This document shows, piece by piece, positions 28,398 through 38,148 of a stretch of 64,000 nucleotides of DNA. Below the pieces are notes generated by a model. It saw nothing but the letters and a program-made list of their open reading frames with translations, made no database searches and had not been told where the DNA came from. The translations under genes were made by a program, and so were the position numbers. Every line of letters begins with the position of its first letter. The stretch's first letter is position 1. Source of the DNA: Deltaproteobacteria bacterium (GTDB lineage Bacteria > Desulfobacterota_D > UBA1144 > Nemesobacterales > UBA2774); the NCBI GenBank assembly GCA_040223695.1, contig JAVKFU010000015.1, forward strand, positions 294,534-358,533. The letters are read 5' to 3'.

Positions 28398-29225
28398 TCA
28401 GGTGTTCCCCTCTTCACCTTCCTCCTTTTTTAGTATACGGCCGATTTTATCGGGTTTCCTGTTCGCTTTTTGTATGCCGAGTGAATCGAGCAGCTGATTG
28501 TTAAGCGAAGTCGCGTCAAGGCCTCTTTTAATTTCTCCTCCGATGGCTAGTGAGATCGTTCCCGTTTCTTCTGAAACCACTATGATTACAGCGTCCGTCT
28601 CCGTGGAGAGGCCGATTGCGGCTCTGTGCCTCGTGCCGAGCTCCCTCTCGAGATCGGGATCGGTGACTAGGGGGAAAAATGAGCCTGCCGACAGTATTCT
28701 GTTGCCTACGATAATTATACCGCCGTCATGGAGAGGAGAGGAAGGGTTGAATATGCTTATAATAAGCTCCCTTGAAACGAGCGCGTCTATTCTCATTCCT
28801 ATCTCGATGAAGTCGGCTAGGCTGTTATTTCTCTCAATTGCTATAAGCGCCCCGATGTGACGGTTGGCCATATAGCTCGCCGCTTTCACTATTTCTTCCG
28901 AAAACAGCTCTTTTGATTTGCCGGGTGAGATTTTTAAGAGAAAGGGCCTTCTTCCCAGGGCTGCCAGACCTCTTCTTATATCATTCTGAAACAAGATTAC
29001 GACGATCAGTATTATGGAGCCGAGAAACTGGCCCAATATCCAGTTGAGCGTAAAGAGGCCCTTCTGGGAAAAGTAGTAAAGTACGATAAGAAGTACGAAT
29101 CCGAAAAGGACCTGGAGCGCGCGCGTGCCTTCGAGCATCCTGAGGGCGTAGTAAATGATAAAAGCGACCAGAACTATATCCACCGTATCCCATACGTATC
29201 TGAAATGTAGCATTGTATCCAACAT
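28398..29225 (-). CDS. cdaA: Diadenylate cyclase CdaA (membrane-bound DisA_N domain)
   Basis: The 275-residue protein has three transmembrane helices within residues 1-82 and a DisA_N catalytic domain that joins two ATP molecules into c-di-AMP. The RHR motif is intact at 199-201 (ELGTRHRAA). The canonical DGA motif reads DGG at 167-169 (PLHDGGIIIV), a conservative change in the nucleotide-binding loop. It sits between folP and cdaR, as in many bacteria. No c-di-AMP phosphodiesterase is in the window. Confidence 0.93.
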   Translation of the reverse strand: MLDTMLHFRYVWDTVDIVLVAFIIYYALRMLEGTRALQVLFGFVLLIVLYYFSQKGLFTLNWILGQFLGSIILIVVILFQNDIRRGLAALGRRPFLLKISPGKSKELFSEEIVKAASYMANRHIGALIAIERNNSLADFIEIGMRIDALVSRELIISIFNPSSPLHDGGIIIVGNRILSAGSFFPLVTDPDLERELGTRHRAAIGLSTETDAVIIVVSEETGTISLAIGGEIKRGLDATSLNNQLLDSLGIQKANRKPDKIGRILKKEEGEEGNT

Positions 29226-29277
29226 GATCAGTTCCCGAATTTTTCTCTCAGGCTTTTATGCGACCTCCCAGGAAAAG

Positions 29278-30207
29278 TTAATTTGCCTTCGATACCGCGT
29301 CCGCCATGCGGCTTACCCGTTTCATATAGGCGACATCGTGTACTCTGATGACGGATGCTCCGTTCAGGATAGCTATGGCTACCGTGGCGGCGGTTCCCTC
29401 TGTCCTGTCGTTAACCGGTGTGCCCAGCGTGTGTCCTATAAAGGATTTATTCGAGGTGCCTATTAAGACGGGTTTGCCTAATTCTCCGAGCCTATTTAAA
29501 TGTTTGAGGAGAATCAGATTCTGTTCCGCCGTTTTGCCGAATCCGATACCCGGGTCAACGAGTATGCTGTCTTCACCAACCCCTTTCTCGATCGCCTTGT
29601 TGACGGAAATCTGGAGGGATTCCATTACGTCGTCGATCAGGGAAGCGTATTGGGTTTTTTTTTGCATGTCCCTGGGCCTGGACGTCGTATGCATAAGCAC
29701 CAGCGCCGCTCCGTATCTTGAGGCGAGTTCGGCGATTTCATCGTCGAATTTTAATCCGCTTATATCGTTTATGACGGAGACGCCCTCATCAAGCGCCTCG
29801 CGGGCGACGCGGGGCTTGGTCGTGTCGACTGACATCACAATATCAAATCTTTTATATATTTCCCTGATAACCGGGATGACCCTTGTGATCTCTTCCTCTT
29901 CCGATATTCCTTCGGAGCCCGGTCTTGTCGATTCGCCGCCTATATCTACAATGTCGGCTCCTTCTTCTATCATTTTTTCGGCCCGCTTTAACGCAAGGTC
30001 AACCTCGAAATACCGGCCGCCGTCATAGAAGGAGTCGGGCGTAAGGTTTAACACGCCCATTATGTGGGTTCTTTCGTGGAGGGGTAGTTCTCTGTCTCTA
30101 CATTTGAGTATGGTATGAGGTGATGCCGCTAACGTTCTATACTTAATGGACATATCATCATTGTCTATATTGTTTTTGGGCTCGCTTTGCCGCCTCAATA
30201 CCATCAC
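29278..30207 (-). CDS. folP: Dihydropteroate synthase
   Basis: The 309-residue TIM barrel joins p-aminobenzoate to the pterin diphosphate and is the sulfonamide target. Signatures are MGVLNLTPDSFYDGGRYF, VDIGGESTRPGSEGISEEEE, INDISGLKFD and VDPGIGFGKTAEQNL. The N-terminal ~45 residues before the barrel are an extension, and the true start is uncertain (GTG 30207 or ATG 30204, with an AGGAG that is rather close; ATG 30153 is another option). Confidence 0.94.
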   Translation of the reverse strand: MMVLRRQSEPKNNIDNDDMSIKYRTLAASPHTILKCRDRELPLHERTHIMGVLNLTPDSFYDGGRYFEVDLALKRAEKMIEEGADIVDIGGESTRPGSEGISEEEEITRVIPVIREIYKRFDIVMSVDTTKPRVAREALDEGVSVINDISGLKFDDEIAELASRYGAALVLMHTTSRPRDMQKKTQYASLIDDVMESLQISVNKAIEKGVGEDSILVDPGIGFGKTAEQNLILLKHLNRLGELGKPVLIGTSNKSFIGHTLGTPVNDRTEGTAATVAIAILNGASVIRVHDVAYMKRVSRMADAVSKAN

Positions 30208-30327
30208 TCCTGATAACTTTTTTGCTCAAAACGGATCCGCTGATTCAAAATAGTCCTGGTACCGGGACTTTCTGTCTATTTTGAAGATTAAATTGCAATA
30301 GCCGAGTCAGGTCCATTCCAGCGGGTT

Positions 30328-32223
30328 TCATGTGTCTTTGGAGCTGTTGCTGTTTCTGAGAGCCATTGATCCTTCGGAACCTGCCGGGTTTTCCCAAGGG
30401 GATGGGTAATCTTTTGACTTGAAGGTCGTCACGAGTTCGTCAAGCTCCTTTCCGTCAATTACCTCCTTGTCCAAGAGAACTTCCGCCAGCTTGTGGAGAA
30501 GCTCAATGTTCTCTTCGAGGGCCGTTTTTGCTTTGGTATAATTATTGTGCACAATAGCCCTGATCTCCTTATCTATTTCAATCGCCGTCTCTTCACTGTA
30601 ATCCTTTGGTCGTGAAATTTCTTTCCCTAAAAAGATCTGTTCTTCGCCCTTGCCGAAAGTAATTGGCCCGACAGCTTCGCTCATTCCCCACTCGCATACC
30701 ATTTTGCGGGCAATTTCCGTTACCCGCTCGAGGTCGTTTCCCGCACCGCTTGTCCTTTCCCCGAATACTATTTCTTCAGCTGCTCTACCGCCCAGCAGCA
30801 CCATAATGGTTGCGTTCAGGCTTGTTCGTGACAGAGTGTATTTGTCCTCTATCGGAAGCTGCTGCGTTACGCCGAGCGCCATACCCCGCGGAATAATCGT
30901 CACCTTATGTATCGGGTCCGTGCTCGGAGTGAGCTTCGCCACAAGCGCATGGCCCGCCTCGTGATAAGCCGTTATCTTCTTCTCGGCGTCGCTTATTATA
31001 AGACTTTTCCTTTCCACGCCCATTATCACCTTGTCTTTCGCATACTCGAAGTCCTCCATGGAAATCTTAGCCCTTCCGAACCGCGCTGCGTGGAGAGCCG
31101 ATTCGTTTACGAGGTTTTCAAGGTCGGCACCCGAAAAGCCCGGGGTGGAGCGGGCAATAACGGAAAGCTCCACGTCTTCAGCTATCGGAGTATTTTTGGA
31201 ATGCACTTTCAGTATTTCTTCTCTTCCTCTGACATCGGGTCTCGGTACGACGACCTGCCTGTCGAACCTGCCGGGTCTCAGAAGGGCCGGGTCGAGCACG
31301 TCGGGGCGGTTCGTCGCCGCCATAACTATGATGCCTTCGTTGGATTCGAACCCGTCCATCTCGACAAGCAGCTGGTTAAGGGTCTGCTCTCTTTCGTCAT
31401 GTCCCCCGCCCAGTCCCGCCCCGCGGTGTCTGCCCACTGCGTCCAGTTCATCCACGAATATAATGCACGGCGCGTGGCGCTTAGCCTGTACGAACAAGTC
31501 CCTGACCCTGGAGGCGCCCACGCCCACGAACATCTCTACAAAATCGCTGCCGCTGATTATGAAAAACGGCACACCGGCTTCGCCCGCTATAGCCTTCGCA
31601 AGCAGCGTCTTACCGGTTCCGGGGGGCCCTACGAGAAGTATTCCCTTGGGGATTCTTCCCCCGAGCTTTGTGAACTTTTTGGGACTCTTCAGGAATTCAA
31701 CTATTTCCTGAACCTCTTCCTTTGCCTCGTCTATTCCCGCTACATCCTTAAAGGTGATCTTGTTCTGATTTTCACTTAGCATCCTCGCCCGGTTCTTGCC
31801 GAAAGACATGGCCTTGGTGCCTCCCGCCTGCAGCTGCCTCATGAAGATCACCATGATGACTATAAGCAAAACGAGCGGGGCCCAGTTGAGAAGCATATGT
31901 GTGAGGGAGCCTTCCTTATCGGCGTCGAATTTAAAAGTGATGCTTTTCTCCTCAAGTTTTTTTATCAGTTCGTCACTGGCGGGCCCTACCGTTTTAAATC
32001 CCTCAATGGTCTGATCTGCCGGGGGATTGGTATACTGGCCTTTTATCTCCTCCCCCTTGAATTCGAGGTCTTTTACCTCACCCTTGTCTACAATCGTGAG
32101 AAATTCGCTATAGGGGATTTCCTGATAATTGCTTCTGGGCGTATGTACCAATTGGTACAGTGCTATGATTGCTACAAAAATAACCAACCATAACACCAAA
32201 TTTTTAAATAATTGGCTATTCAC
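30328..32223 (-). CDS. ftsH: ATP-dependent zinc metalloprotease FtsH
   Basis: The 631-residue membrane protease has two transmembrane helices (about 9-24 and 110-129), an AAA domain with Walker A GPPGTGKT at 199-206, the SRH region with RPGRFDRQV, and an M41 domain with HEAGH at 421-425. It degrades misfolded membrane proteins and regulators. GAGGT lies before the ATG. Upstream are two 13-bp direct repeats with a 15-bp period, listed separately. Confidence 0.97.
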   Translation of the reverse strand: MNSQLFKNLVLWLVIFVAIIALYQLVHTPRSNYQEIPYSEFLTIVDKGEVKDLEFKGEEIKGQYTNPPADQTIEGFKTVGPASDELIKKLEEKSITFKFDADKEGSLTHMLLNWAPLVLLIVIMVIFMRQLQAGGTKAMSFGKNRARMLSENQNKITFKDVAGIDEAKEEVQEIVEFLKSPKKFTKLGGRIPKGILLVGPPGTGKTLLAKAIAGEAGVPFFIISGSDFVEMFVGVGASRVRDLFVQAKRHAPCIIFVDELDAVGRHRGAGLGGGHDEREQTLNQLLVEMDGFESNEGIIVMAATNRPDVLDPALLRPGRFDRQVVVPRPDVRGREEILKVHSKNTPIAEDVELSVIARSTPGFSGADLENLVNESALHAARFGRAKISMEDFEYAKDKVIMGVERKSLIISDAEKKITAYHEAGHALVAKLTPSTDPIHKVTIIPRGMALGVTQQLPIEDKYTLSRTSLNATIMVLLGGRAAEEIVFGERTSGAGNDLERVTEIARKMVCEWGMSEAVGPITFGKGEEQIFLGKEISRPKDYSEETAIEIDKEIRAIVHNNYTKAKTALEENIELLHKLAEVLLDKEVIDGKELDELVTTFKSKDYPSPWENPAGSEGSMALRNSNSSKDT

Positions 32224-32249
32224 TTTTACCTCATTTTATCTGAAATTAA

Positions 32250-32277
32250 TAATAGAATATCATCTAATAGAATATCA
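32250..32277. repeat. Two tandem 13-bp repeats upstream of ftsH
   Basis: TAATAGAATATCA occurs at 32250-32262 and again at 32265-32277, with a 15-bp period. Read on the ftsH strand each copy is TGATATTCTATTA, beginning with the same TGATATT as the operator at 24737. The pair lies 27-54 bases upstream of the ftsH ATG. It may be a binding site for a regulator that loads two dimers on nearly the same DNA face. Confidence 0.55.
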
Positions 32278-32348
32278 CACGCGTTATTGGTTTTCAACTT
32301 AATTTCCTTAATTATAAAGCCCAATTACATAGTTTACAGCGTTCGTTC

Positions 32349-33278
32349 TTACGTATCGAAAAGTCCGGTGCTCAGGTACCTTTCACCGGTGTCGCAAAAA
32401 ATTGTAACGACTTTCTTTCCTTTTCCGAGTCTTTTGGCAATCTTAAGCGCGCCGAATCCGGCAGCGCCCGCGGAGATTCCCGTCAGAAGACCTTCCTTAA
32501 GAGCCAGCTCTCTGGTAAAATTTCCGGCCTCTTTTGCCGATACCTGTATTACCTCATCGTAAATACACGTGTCCAGTATTTCAGGCACAAATCCTGCTCC
32601 TATACCCTGAATCTCATGCACATGCGATTCCCCGCCCGATAAAACGGGTGATTCCCTGGGCTCTACTGCCGCCAGATAAATATCGGGATATTCTTCGCGG
32701 AGGGCTTTTCCCGCGCCCGTAATTGTACCCCCTGTTCCCACGCCCGTAACAAAGGCGTCTATGCCCTCGGGCATTTGCTCTATGATCTCGGGCCCGGTTG
32801 TAACCCTGTGCATCTCCGGGTTCGCCGGGTTTTTGAACTGCTGCGGCATAAAAGAGTCGGTGTGCTCGTTCATGATTTCTTCCGCTTTTTTAACTGCGCC
32901 TTCCATCTGCAGCGAGGCGGGAGTAAGTATCAGCTCAGCTCCGTACGCCGTGAGCAGCTGCCTTCGCTCAAGACTCATATCGTCGGGCATCGTGAGGATT
33001 AGCCTGTAACCCTTTACGGCGCAGACGAGCGCAAGCCCTATGCCGGTGTTGCCGCTTGTAGGCTCAACAATCACTGTGCTGCCGGGAGTTAAAATTCCTT
33101 TTTTCTCCGCCGCCTCGATCATGCCCAGGCAGATTCTTTCCTTGACGCTTCCCGCGGGGTTGAGGTTCTCCAACTTGGCCCATACCTCTGCCGACCCCTC
33201 GGGAACTACATTGTTCAATTTAATAATCGGCGTGCTTCCAATGAGATCGAGTATGTTATCGACTATTCTGTTGCTCAT
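32349..33278 (-). CDS. cysK: Cysteine synthase A (O-acetylserine sulfhydrylase)
   Basis: The 309-residue PLP enzyme makes cysteine from O-acetylserine and sulfide. The Schiff-base Lys46 is in NPAGSVKERI, the substrate loop is TSGNTGIGLA and the phosphate-binding loop is GVGTGGTITGAGK. The C-terminal ISAGAAGFGALKIAKR segment is typical. The ribosome-binding site is weak (AGG). Confidence 0.95.
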   Translation of the reverse strand: MSNRIVDNILDLIGSTPIIKLNNVVPEGSAEVWAKLENLNPAGSVKERICLGMIEAAEKKGILTPGSTVIVEPTSGNTGIGLALVCAVKGYRLILTMPDDMSLERRQLLTAYGAELILTPASLQMEGAVKKAEEIMNEHTDSFMPQQFKNPANPEMHRVTTGPEIIEQMPEGIDAFVTGVGTGGTITGAGKALREEYPDIYLAAVEPRESPVLSGGESHVHEIQGIGAGFVPEILDTCIYDEVIQVSAKEAGNFTRELALKEGLLTGISAGAAGFGALKIAKRLGKGKKVVTIFCDTGERYLSTGLFDT

Positions 33279-33339
33279 GACCTGTTCAAAACGCAGGGGC
33301 TTATTCCGAAGATTGCGCTTTACCCGTATTTATCTCCGC

Positions 33340-33549
33340 TCACTTTTTAATCAGCGAGGTTACGTCATCAAAAACCTCACTGTCTTTCCGGCGAATAGAC
33401 GAAAGCAGATTCGTTATCGTGTCCCGGGCGACATCCGGTTTCCTGAGCTCGTTTTTAAGTTTAAGGAGCAAGCCTTTTAGCTCCTGATCTCCGATTTTCC
33501 TGACATATGTATCGAGGGTTTCGTCTTCTTTTTCCACGGACTTTTTCAT
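33340..33549 (-). CDS. Small hypothetical helical protein
   Basis: A 69-residue protein starting at ATG 33549 (an in-frame GTG is at 33561). It is charged and predicted helical (LDTYVRKIGDQELKGLLLKL; LLSSIRRKDSEVF). No signal peptide or transmembrane helix is visible. It lies 61 bases upstream of cysK on the same strand and divergent from the PBP gene. No family is recognised. Confidence 0.55.
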   Translation of the reverse strand: MKKSVEKEDETLDTYVRKIGDQELKGLLLKLKNELRKPDVARDTITNLLSSIRRKDSEVFDDVTSLIKK

Positions 33550-33616
33550 TATTACGTCCACCCTTTAAATTCGCCTTATTTAATAGTTGTGTCTCAGGTA
33601 TAATTATCCTCGTTTA

Positions 33617-33645
33617 TTGAATTGTCAAACCATTTATTATATATC
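33617..33645 (+). promoter_or_regulatory. Candidate promoter of the class A PBP gene
   Basis: TTGAAT at 33617-33622 and TATATC at 33640-33645 are separated by 17 bases. It lies 20-48 bases before the ATG, leaving a leader of about 13 bases that carries only a partial AAGGAT site. Confidence 0.35.
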
Positions 33646-33664
33646 AAGGATAAAAGTTAGCTGA

Positions 33665-36382
33665 ATGGCAAGAAGAAAGAAGGTTAAATTTAAATCGAAA
33701 TCAGGAAAAAGCAAATTTCTCGCCTTTATTCTCATTACACTGCTTTTCCTGACCGCGGTGGGCGTTATCGCGGTCTACTCGGGTTATCTCTATTACACTC
33801 GTGACCTGCCGGACCTGAGGGCCATAACCGGCTACAAGCCAAAACTGATAACCGAAGTCTATTCCTCGGACGGGACACTCATAGCCGAATTTGCCGCGGA
33901 GCGGAGGAAGCTGATAGCGTATGAAGAGATACCCCCCCATGTTCTGGAGGCCTTTATAGCCGTTGAGGACAGGCGTTTTTTTGAACATGAAGGTGTCGAT
34001 ATAAAAAGCATAATCGGCGCAATGTTCGAAAATATACAGGAAGGCGACTGGGTACGCGGCGCCAGCACTATTACACAGCAAGTGATAAAGAATATTATTC
34101 TCACTCCCGAGAGGAAGATGTCCAGAAAGATAAAGGAGGCCATTCTCGCGCACAGGATCGAAAACAACCTCTCAAAGGAGGAAATACTCTATCTATACCT
34201 TAACCATATTTATCTGGCCGACGGTACATACGGAATTGAGGCCGCTAGTCAGAACTATTTTGGCAAATCCGCCAAGGATATAAATGTAGCAGAGGCGGCT
34301 CTGCTTGCCGGCCTTCCGAAAAAACCCGAGTATTACTCCCCCCGAAAGCATCCAGGCAGGTCGCTTGAAAGGCAAAGGCTCGTGCTCGGTAAAATGGAGG
34401 AAGCGGGATTTATTACCGAAGATGAGAGATTAGACGCTATAGATCGCAAGATAGAGATAGTGCCGAAGCGCAGGGTGAATAGTGATATCGCTCCTTATTT
34501 CGTAGAGCATGTAAGGAGATACCTGCAGGACAAGGTAGGGGTTAAGAATTTTGTGAACGGCGGATACGCGGTTTTTACTACACTTGACCTCGATCTCAAT
34601 TTTGAGGCCCAGTGGGCACTCAAAAGGGGTTTGCATAACCTGGAAGCCAGGCACGGACGTAAAGTCGTTTTGAAGCATCTCGGGAGCGATAAAGAAATAA
34701 AGAAATTCAGACAAGCCCAGAATATAAACACTATAGAAATTGGAAATACCTATGAGGCGGTAATTACGAAGGTAGAAACGACGAACGAATCCGAGGACTC
34801 GAATAATGAGGACTCAGATACCAAGGGTTCGGATAACAAGGTTTTTACGGCCCGGATAGGCGTGGGAGATATTGATGGTAAGCTGAAATTCGCGGTCAGC
34901 TCGCCTCTCGGCACGGCAATTCCCGGATTATTAAGCCCATACTCGGATAAGCTCGTTCCGGCTGACGGTTATGAAGGTGTTAGTTTAACCGCTACGGAGC
35001 TGAAGGTCGGGGACATGGTCAAAGTAAAGGCCGAAGAAAACGAGGACGACAGGTATAACTTTTCACTTCATTTTATTCCTAAATCTCAAGCAGCGCTCCT
35101 GTCCATGGAGACAGACGGCAAGATCAGGGCTCTCGTCGGAGGGTACGATTTCAGGTTTTCCCAGTTCAACAGGACGACTCAGGCCCTCAGGCAGCCCGGC
35201 TCTTCGTTTAAGCCCATTGTTTATTCCGCCGCTATCGATAAGGGTTATACGGAGACCTCCGTACTGTATGATATGCCCGTAGCCGTCAAGGACTGGGCCC
35301 CCCAGAACTATGACGGCAGTTTTGAGGGAGCAATGGTTTTAAGAAGGGCTCTTGCGAAGTCAAGGAACCTTGCGAGCGTGAGGCTCATAATGGATATAGA
35401 CCCCAAATACGTCGCGACATATTCCAAGAATTTCGGATTCAGCTCGAAGCTTCAGCCTTATCCGTCTCTTGCCCTCGGCGGCTCGGATGTCAGGGTTATT
35501 GAAATGGCGCGGGCGTTCAACGTATTCGCGTCAGGCGGGAAGCTGGTAGAGCCGCAGTTCATTCTGCGCATATATGACCGTAACGGCAAGATCGTCGAGG
35601 ACAATACCGGCGGAAAATTCTTGTCCAGAGAAGAAAGTCTTAAAGCCGAGCGCGAGGAGGCTAGGTTGCGGGTCATAAATGAACTGGCGGAGAAGAAGGG
35701 CAGGGGCCCTGTTCAGGATAGGGAATATATAAAGGAAGAGGTTCTTACGGAAAAAGATAACATCGCCTCAGGCGCCGACCAGTACACTTTCTTAACTCCT
35801 GTGGAGTTCCTCGAGTTAATAAAGAGCCAGACGGTTGATTTCTCGTCATCGGGGAAATCGAAACAGACTATAACTCCGGAAACCGCTTTCATAATGAGCG
35901 ATCTACTTCAGGCTGTAGTGAAGGAAGGGACGGGGAGAAAGGCTCTCAGGCTCACTTCACTCGCTCCGCTGGGAGGGAAGACAGGCACCACGAACGACTT
36001 TACGGATGCCTGGTTCGTGGGATTCAGTCCTAAAATAACTACAGCAGTCTGGGTGGGGATGGACAATCATACGCCGCTCGGCAGAAAAGAAGCGGGTTCG
36101 ACAGCGGCTCTTCCAATATGGATAGATTACATGGAAGACGCTCTTCAGAAGTATAAAGGCGGATCATTCAAGCAGCCTTCCGGCATTAAGATTGTAGGCA
36201 CGCCTTACGGCAACATACCCTACAGTCTCGGTTCACTCAGGGATAACGTGATAGACTCGATACGTGATAGCGTGACGATTAACAGTCAGGAGATGGATAA
36301 TTCGGGAATGTATTATCCGAATGACTACGGCACATCGACGGATGAAACGGAAACGGAGATCGATTTCCTTTTAAGGCATTAG
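33665..36382 (+). CDS. mrcA: Penicillin-binding protein 1A (class A, bifunctional)
   Basis: The 905-residue inner-membrane enzyme polymerises and cross-links peptidoglycan. It has a basic N-terminus, one transmembrane helix (about 18-42), a GT51 domain with EDRRFFEHEG at 101-110 and RGASTITQQ, and a transpeptidase domain with the SSFK tetrad near residue 513, an SRN motif in ALAKSRNLASVR, and KTGTT near 772. Between the domains, around residues 375-395, is a short Ser/Asn/Asp-rich insertion (SEDSNNEDSDTKGSDNK), probably a flexible loop within the OB-like linker. Its 3' end overlaps the convergent comEA-like gene by four bases. Confidence 0.95.
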   Translation: MARRKKVKFKSKSGKSKFLAFILITLLFLTAVGVIAVYSGYLYYTRDLPDLRAITGYKPKLITEVYSSDGTLIAEFAAERRKLIAYEEIPPHVLEAFIAVEDRRFFEHEGVDIKSIIGAMFENIQEGDWVRGASTITQQVIKNIILTPERKMSRKIKEAILAHRIENNLSKEEILYLYLNHIYLADGTYGIEAASQNYFGKSAKDINVAEAALLAGLPKKPEYYSPRKHPGRSLERQRLVLGKMEEAGFITEDERLDAIDRKIEIVPKRRVNSDIAPYFVEHVRRYLQDKVGVKNFVNGGYAVFTTLDLDLNFEAQWALKRGLHNLEARHGRKVVLKHLGSDKEIKKFRQAQNINTIEIGNTYEAVITKVETTNESEDSNNEDSDTKGSDNKVFTARIGVGDIDGKLKFAVSSPLGTAIPGLLSPYSDKLVPADGYEGVSLTATELKVGDMVKVKAEENEDDRYNFSLHFIPKSQAALLSMETDGKIRALVGGYDFRFSQFNRTTQALRQPGSSFKPIVYSAAIDKGYTETSVLYDMPVAVKDWAPQNYDGSFEGAMVLRRALAKSRNLASVRLIMDIDPKYVATYSKNFGFSSKLQPYPSLALGGSDVRVIEMARAFNVFASGGKLVEPQFILRIYDRNGKIVEDNTGGKFLSREESLKAEREEARLRVINELAEKKGRGPVQDREYIKEEVLTEKDNIASGADQYTFLTPVEFLELIKSQTVDFSSSGKSKQTITPETAFIMSDLLQAVVKEGTGRKALRLTSLAPLGGKTGTTNDFTDAWFVGFSPKITTAVWVGMDNHTPLGRKEAGSTAALPIWIDYMEDALQKYKGGSFKQPSGIKIVGTPYGNIPYSLGSLRDNVIDSIRDSVTINSQEMDNSGMYYPNDYGTSTDETETEIDFLLRH

Positions 36383-36903
36383 TCGAGACTGATCAGATTT
36401 TTTATAGCCGCCAATTTTCTACGCCCTACTCCTTCAACGTTCAGAAGATCGCTTGGATACTCAATCCGCCCGTTCGCGGTTCTGTATTGAACGATTCTCC
36501 GGGCCAGTGTATCGCCTATTCCGGGGAGGGCTTTTAAGTCCTCTATGCCGGCTGAGTTAATACCGATCGGAACCCCGAGAGACATGCTCTTGATACCGGT
36601 TATCCTGCCCGAAACAGCGCCGTGCTTACCTTTAAGTGTTACTTTATGACCGTTGTTTAACTCACTATTAATATTATGTTCTTTGGCAAAATCGTTGAGT
36701 TCATTGATGGTGTTGATTTTGATGACGGTGGAAAAAGATTCCTCCACGATTTCGATGTATATTTCCCCCTCAAGATTAGGAGTATCGAAAGGTTTGGCGG
36801 TTAAATTCACGGGGTAGTATGATAATAAAAAATATAGAAGACAAAGGAGGGCCAGGTATAGGACAGAATTCTTAGCGGAGTTGTTCCCGTCTTGTCTGTA
36901 CAT
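36379..36903 (-). CDS. ComEA-like helix-hairpin-helix protein
   Basis: The 174-residue protein has one N-terminal membrane anchor (about 12-30, VLYLALLCLLYFLLSYY), a middle region with GHKVTLKGKHGAVSGRI, and a C-terminal helix-hairpin-helix DNA-binding domain (SAGIEDLKALPGIGDTLARR, then LLNVEGVGRRKLAAIKNLI). ComEA proteins bind incoming DNA during transformation or handle DNA in the periplasm. No other competence gene is in the window. Confidence 0.85.
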   Translation of the reverse strand: MYRQDGNNSAKNSVLYLALLCLLYFLLSYYPVNLTAKPFDTPNLEGEIYIEIVEESFSTVIKINTINELNDFAKEHNINSELNNGHKVTLKGKHGAVSGRITGIKSMSLGVPIGINSAGIEDLKALPGIGDTLARRIVQYRTANGRIEYPSDLLNVEGVGRRKLAAIKNLISLD

Positions 36904-36926
36904 GCTGTTTACAGGCTATGCCTGAA

Positions 36927-37718
36927 TTAGAAAAGACCTTTGATAATACCCCCGTCGACCTGAATAGTAGTGCCTGTAATATAGCTTGCCTTCTCGGAAG
37001 ATAAAAACGCCACGAGGCTTGCTAACTCCTCAGGTCTTCCTATGCGTCCCACTGGTATGTCTTCTTCCATAGCCGATATAACCTCTTCAAAGCTCTTGCC
37101 GCTTTTCCGGGCCCTTTCGTTCGCGAGGTGCGTAATCCTGTCGGTAAGTATCCTGCCCGGACACACACTGTTAACGGTGATGTTATAAGGAGCGAATTCA
37201 TTTGAGACGGTTTTTGCGAGTCCAATAACCCCGGCTCTTGCGGTATTGGAGAGGATGAGTCCGTCAATCGGCTGTTTAACGGCGACGGATGTAATGTTTA
37301 TAATACGCCCCCAGTTTTGCTCTTTCATATAGGGGATTATTTCTTTACTGAATGTGATCGTACTGAAAAGGTTGAGCTCAATTGCCTTTTGCCAGTCCTC
37401 GAGCGAGAAGTCGAGAAATGTGCCGAGGGGAGGGCCGCCCGCGTTATTGACCAGTATGTCGACTCTGGAATACTTGTTTATAGTCGCGGAGACGACTTTT
37501 TTAATGTCAGCGGTTTTGGATACGTCACTCTCCAGCGCCAGGACTTCGGAGGATGTCTCCCTAAGTATCTCCTGCGCGGTTTTATCGAGTTCTTCCTTGC
37601 CCCTCGCGCAAATCGTAACTTTAGCGCCTTCGCGGGCGAGCTCCAGGGCCACGGCTTTTCCCAGTCCCTTGCTGGACGCCGCTACTATTGCTACCTTGTC
37701 TTTGAGTCCGAGATCCAT
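36927..37718 (-). CDS. SDR-family protein lacking the YxxxK catalytic pair
   Basis: The 263-residue Rossmann protein has the BKR-like SDR layout: AIVAASSKGLGKAVA (first Gly of TGxxxGxG replaced by Ala), NNAGG at 92-96 and a VDGGI end. In the catalytic segment QPIDGLILSNTARAGVIGLA the Tyr is Ser and the Lys is Arg. This matches a known BKR_like_SDR_like subgroup (NCBI cd05344), whose members often miss these residues. The reaction is therefore unknown. AAGGA stands nine bases before the ATG. Confidence 0.88.
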   Translation of the reverse strand: MDLGLKDKVAIVAASSKGLGKAVALELAREGAKVTICARGKEELDKTAQEILRETSSEVLALESDVSKTADIKKVVSATINKYSRVDILVNNAGGPPLGTFLDFSLEDWQKAIELNLFSTITFSKEIIPYMKEQNWGRIINITSVAVKQPIDGLILSNTARAGVIGLAKTVSNEFAPYNITVNSVCPGRILTDRITHLANERARKSGKSFEEVISAMEEDIPVGRIGRPEELASLVAFLSSEKASYITGTTIQVDGGIIKGLF

Positions 37719-37800
37719 ACGCGAGATTCCTTTATGAGTACAGTTAATAAATTAGTGAAACACAAACAGGGCAGGGCCGCTATTTTTCCGTAGTGGATGA

Positions 37801-38148
37801 TTACGTGCTTTTACCTTTGTTCTTTGCTTTAGAGGTGTCTTTATTTATTGAATCGTAGGTTGAGGAATCGGATGACGTTTTGGTCTCAGTTGTTGTTTCG
37901 CTTGTTTTGTTATCCTTATTATCATTTCCGGAGTTGCCCAGGTCGTTTGCGTGGGGCGGAATTCCGGGTCCCTTGTTATAATCGGTAGCATACCAGCCGG
38001 TTCCCTGCAGTTGAAAAGACGAGAGGGAAATCAGCTTCTCCAGCTTGCCTTTACAGTGCGGGCACTTCTTGAGGGGCGGGTCATTAAAACCCTGCAGAGC
38101 CTCGGTTATCTTTCCGCATTTTTTGCATTCGTACTCGTAGATAGGCAT
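37801..38148 (-). CDS. FmdB-family zinc-ribbon protein
   Basis: The 115-residue protein opens with MPIYEYECKKCGKITE, and two CxxC knuckles (Cys8/Cys11 and Cys29/Cys32) form the FmdB/CxxC_CXXC_SSSS zinc ribbon. SFQLQGTGWYATDY follows at about 50-63. The C-terminal half is low-complexity Ser/Thr/Lys/Asp and probably disordered. The family's role is regulatory or unknown. GAGGTAACGGAAATG gives a clear start. Confidence 0.88.
   Translation of the reverse strand: MPIYEYECKKCGKITEALQGFNDPPLKKCPHCKGKLEKLISLSSFQLQGTGWYATDYNKGPGIPPHANDLGNSGNDNKDNKTSETTTETKTSSDSSTYDSINKDTSKAKNKGKST

Noticed and set aside
32250-32277. Tandem repeats as a CRISPR array
   Set aside because: There are only two 13-bp units with a two-base gap; no spacers and no cas genes are present.
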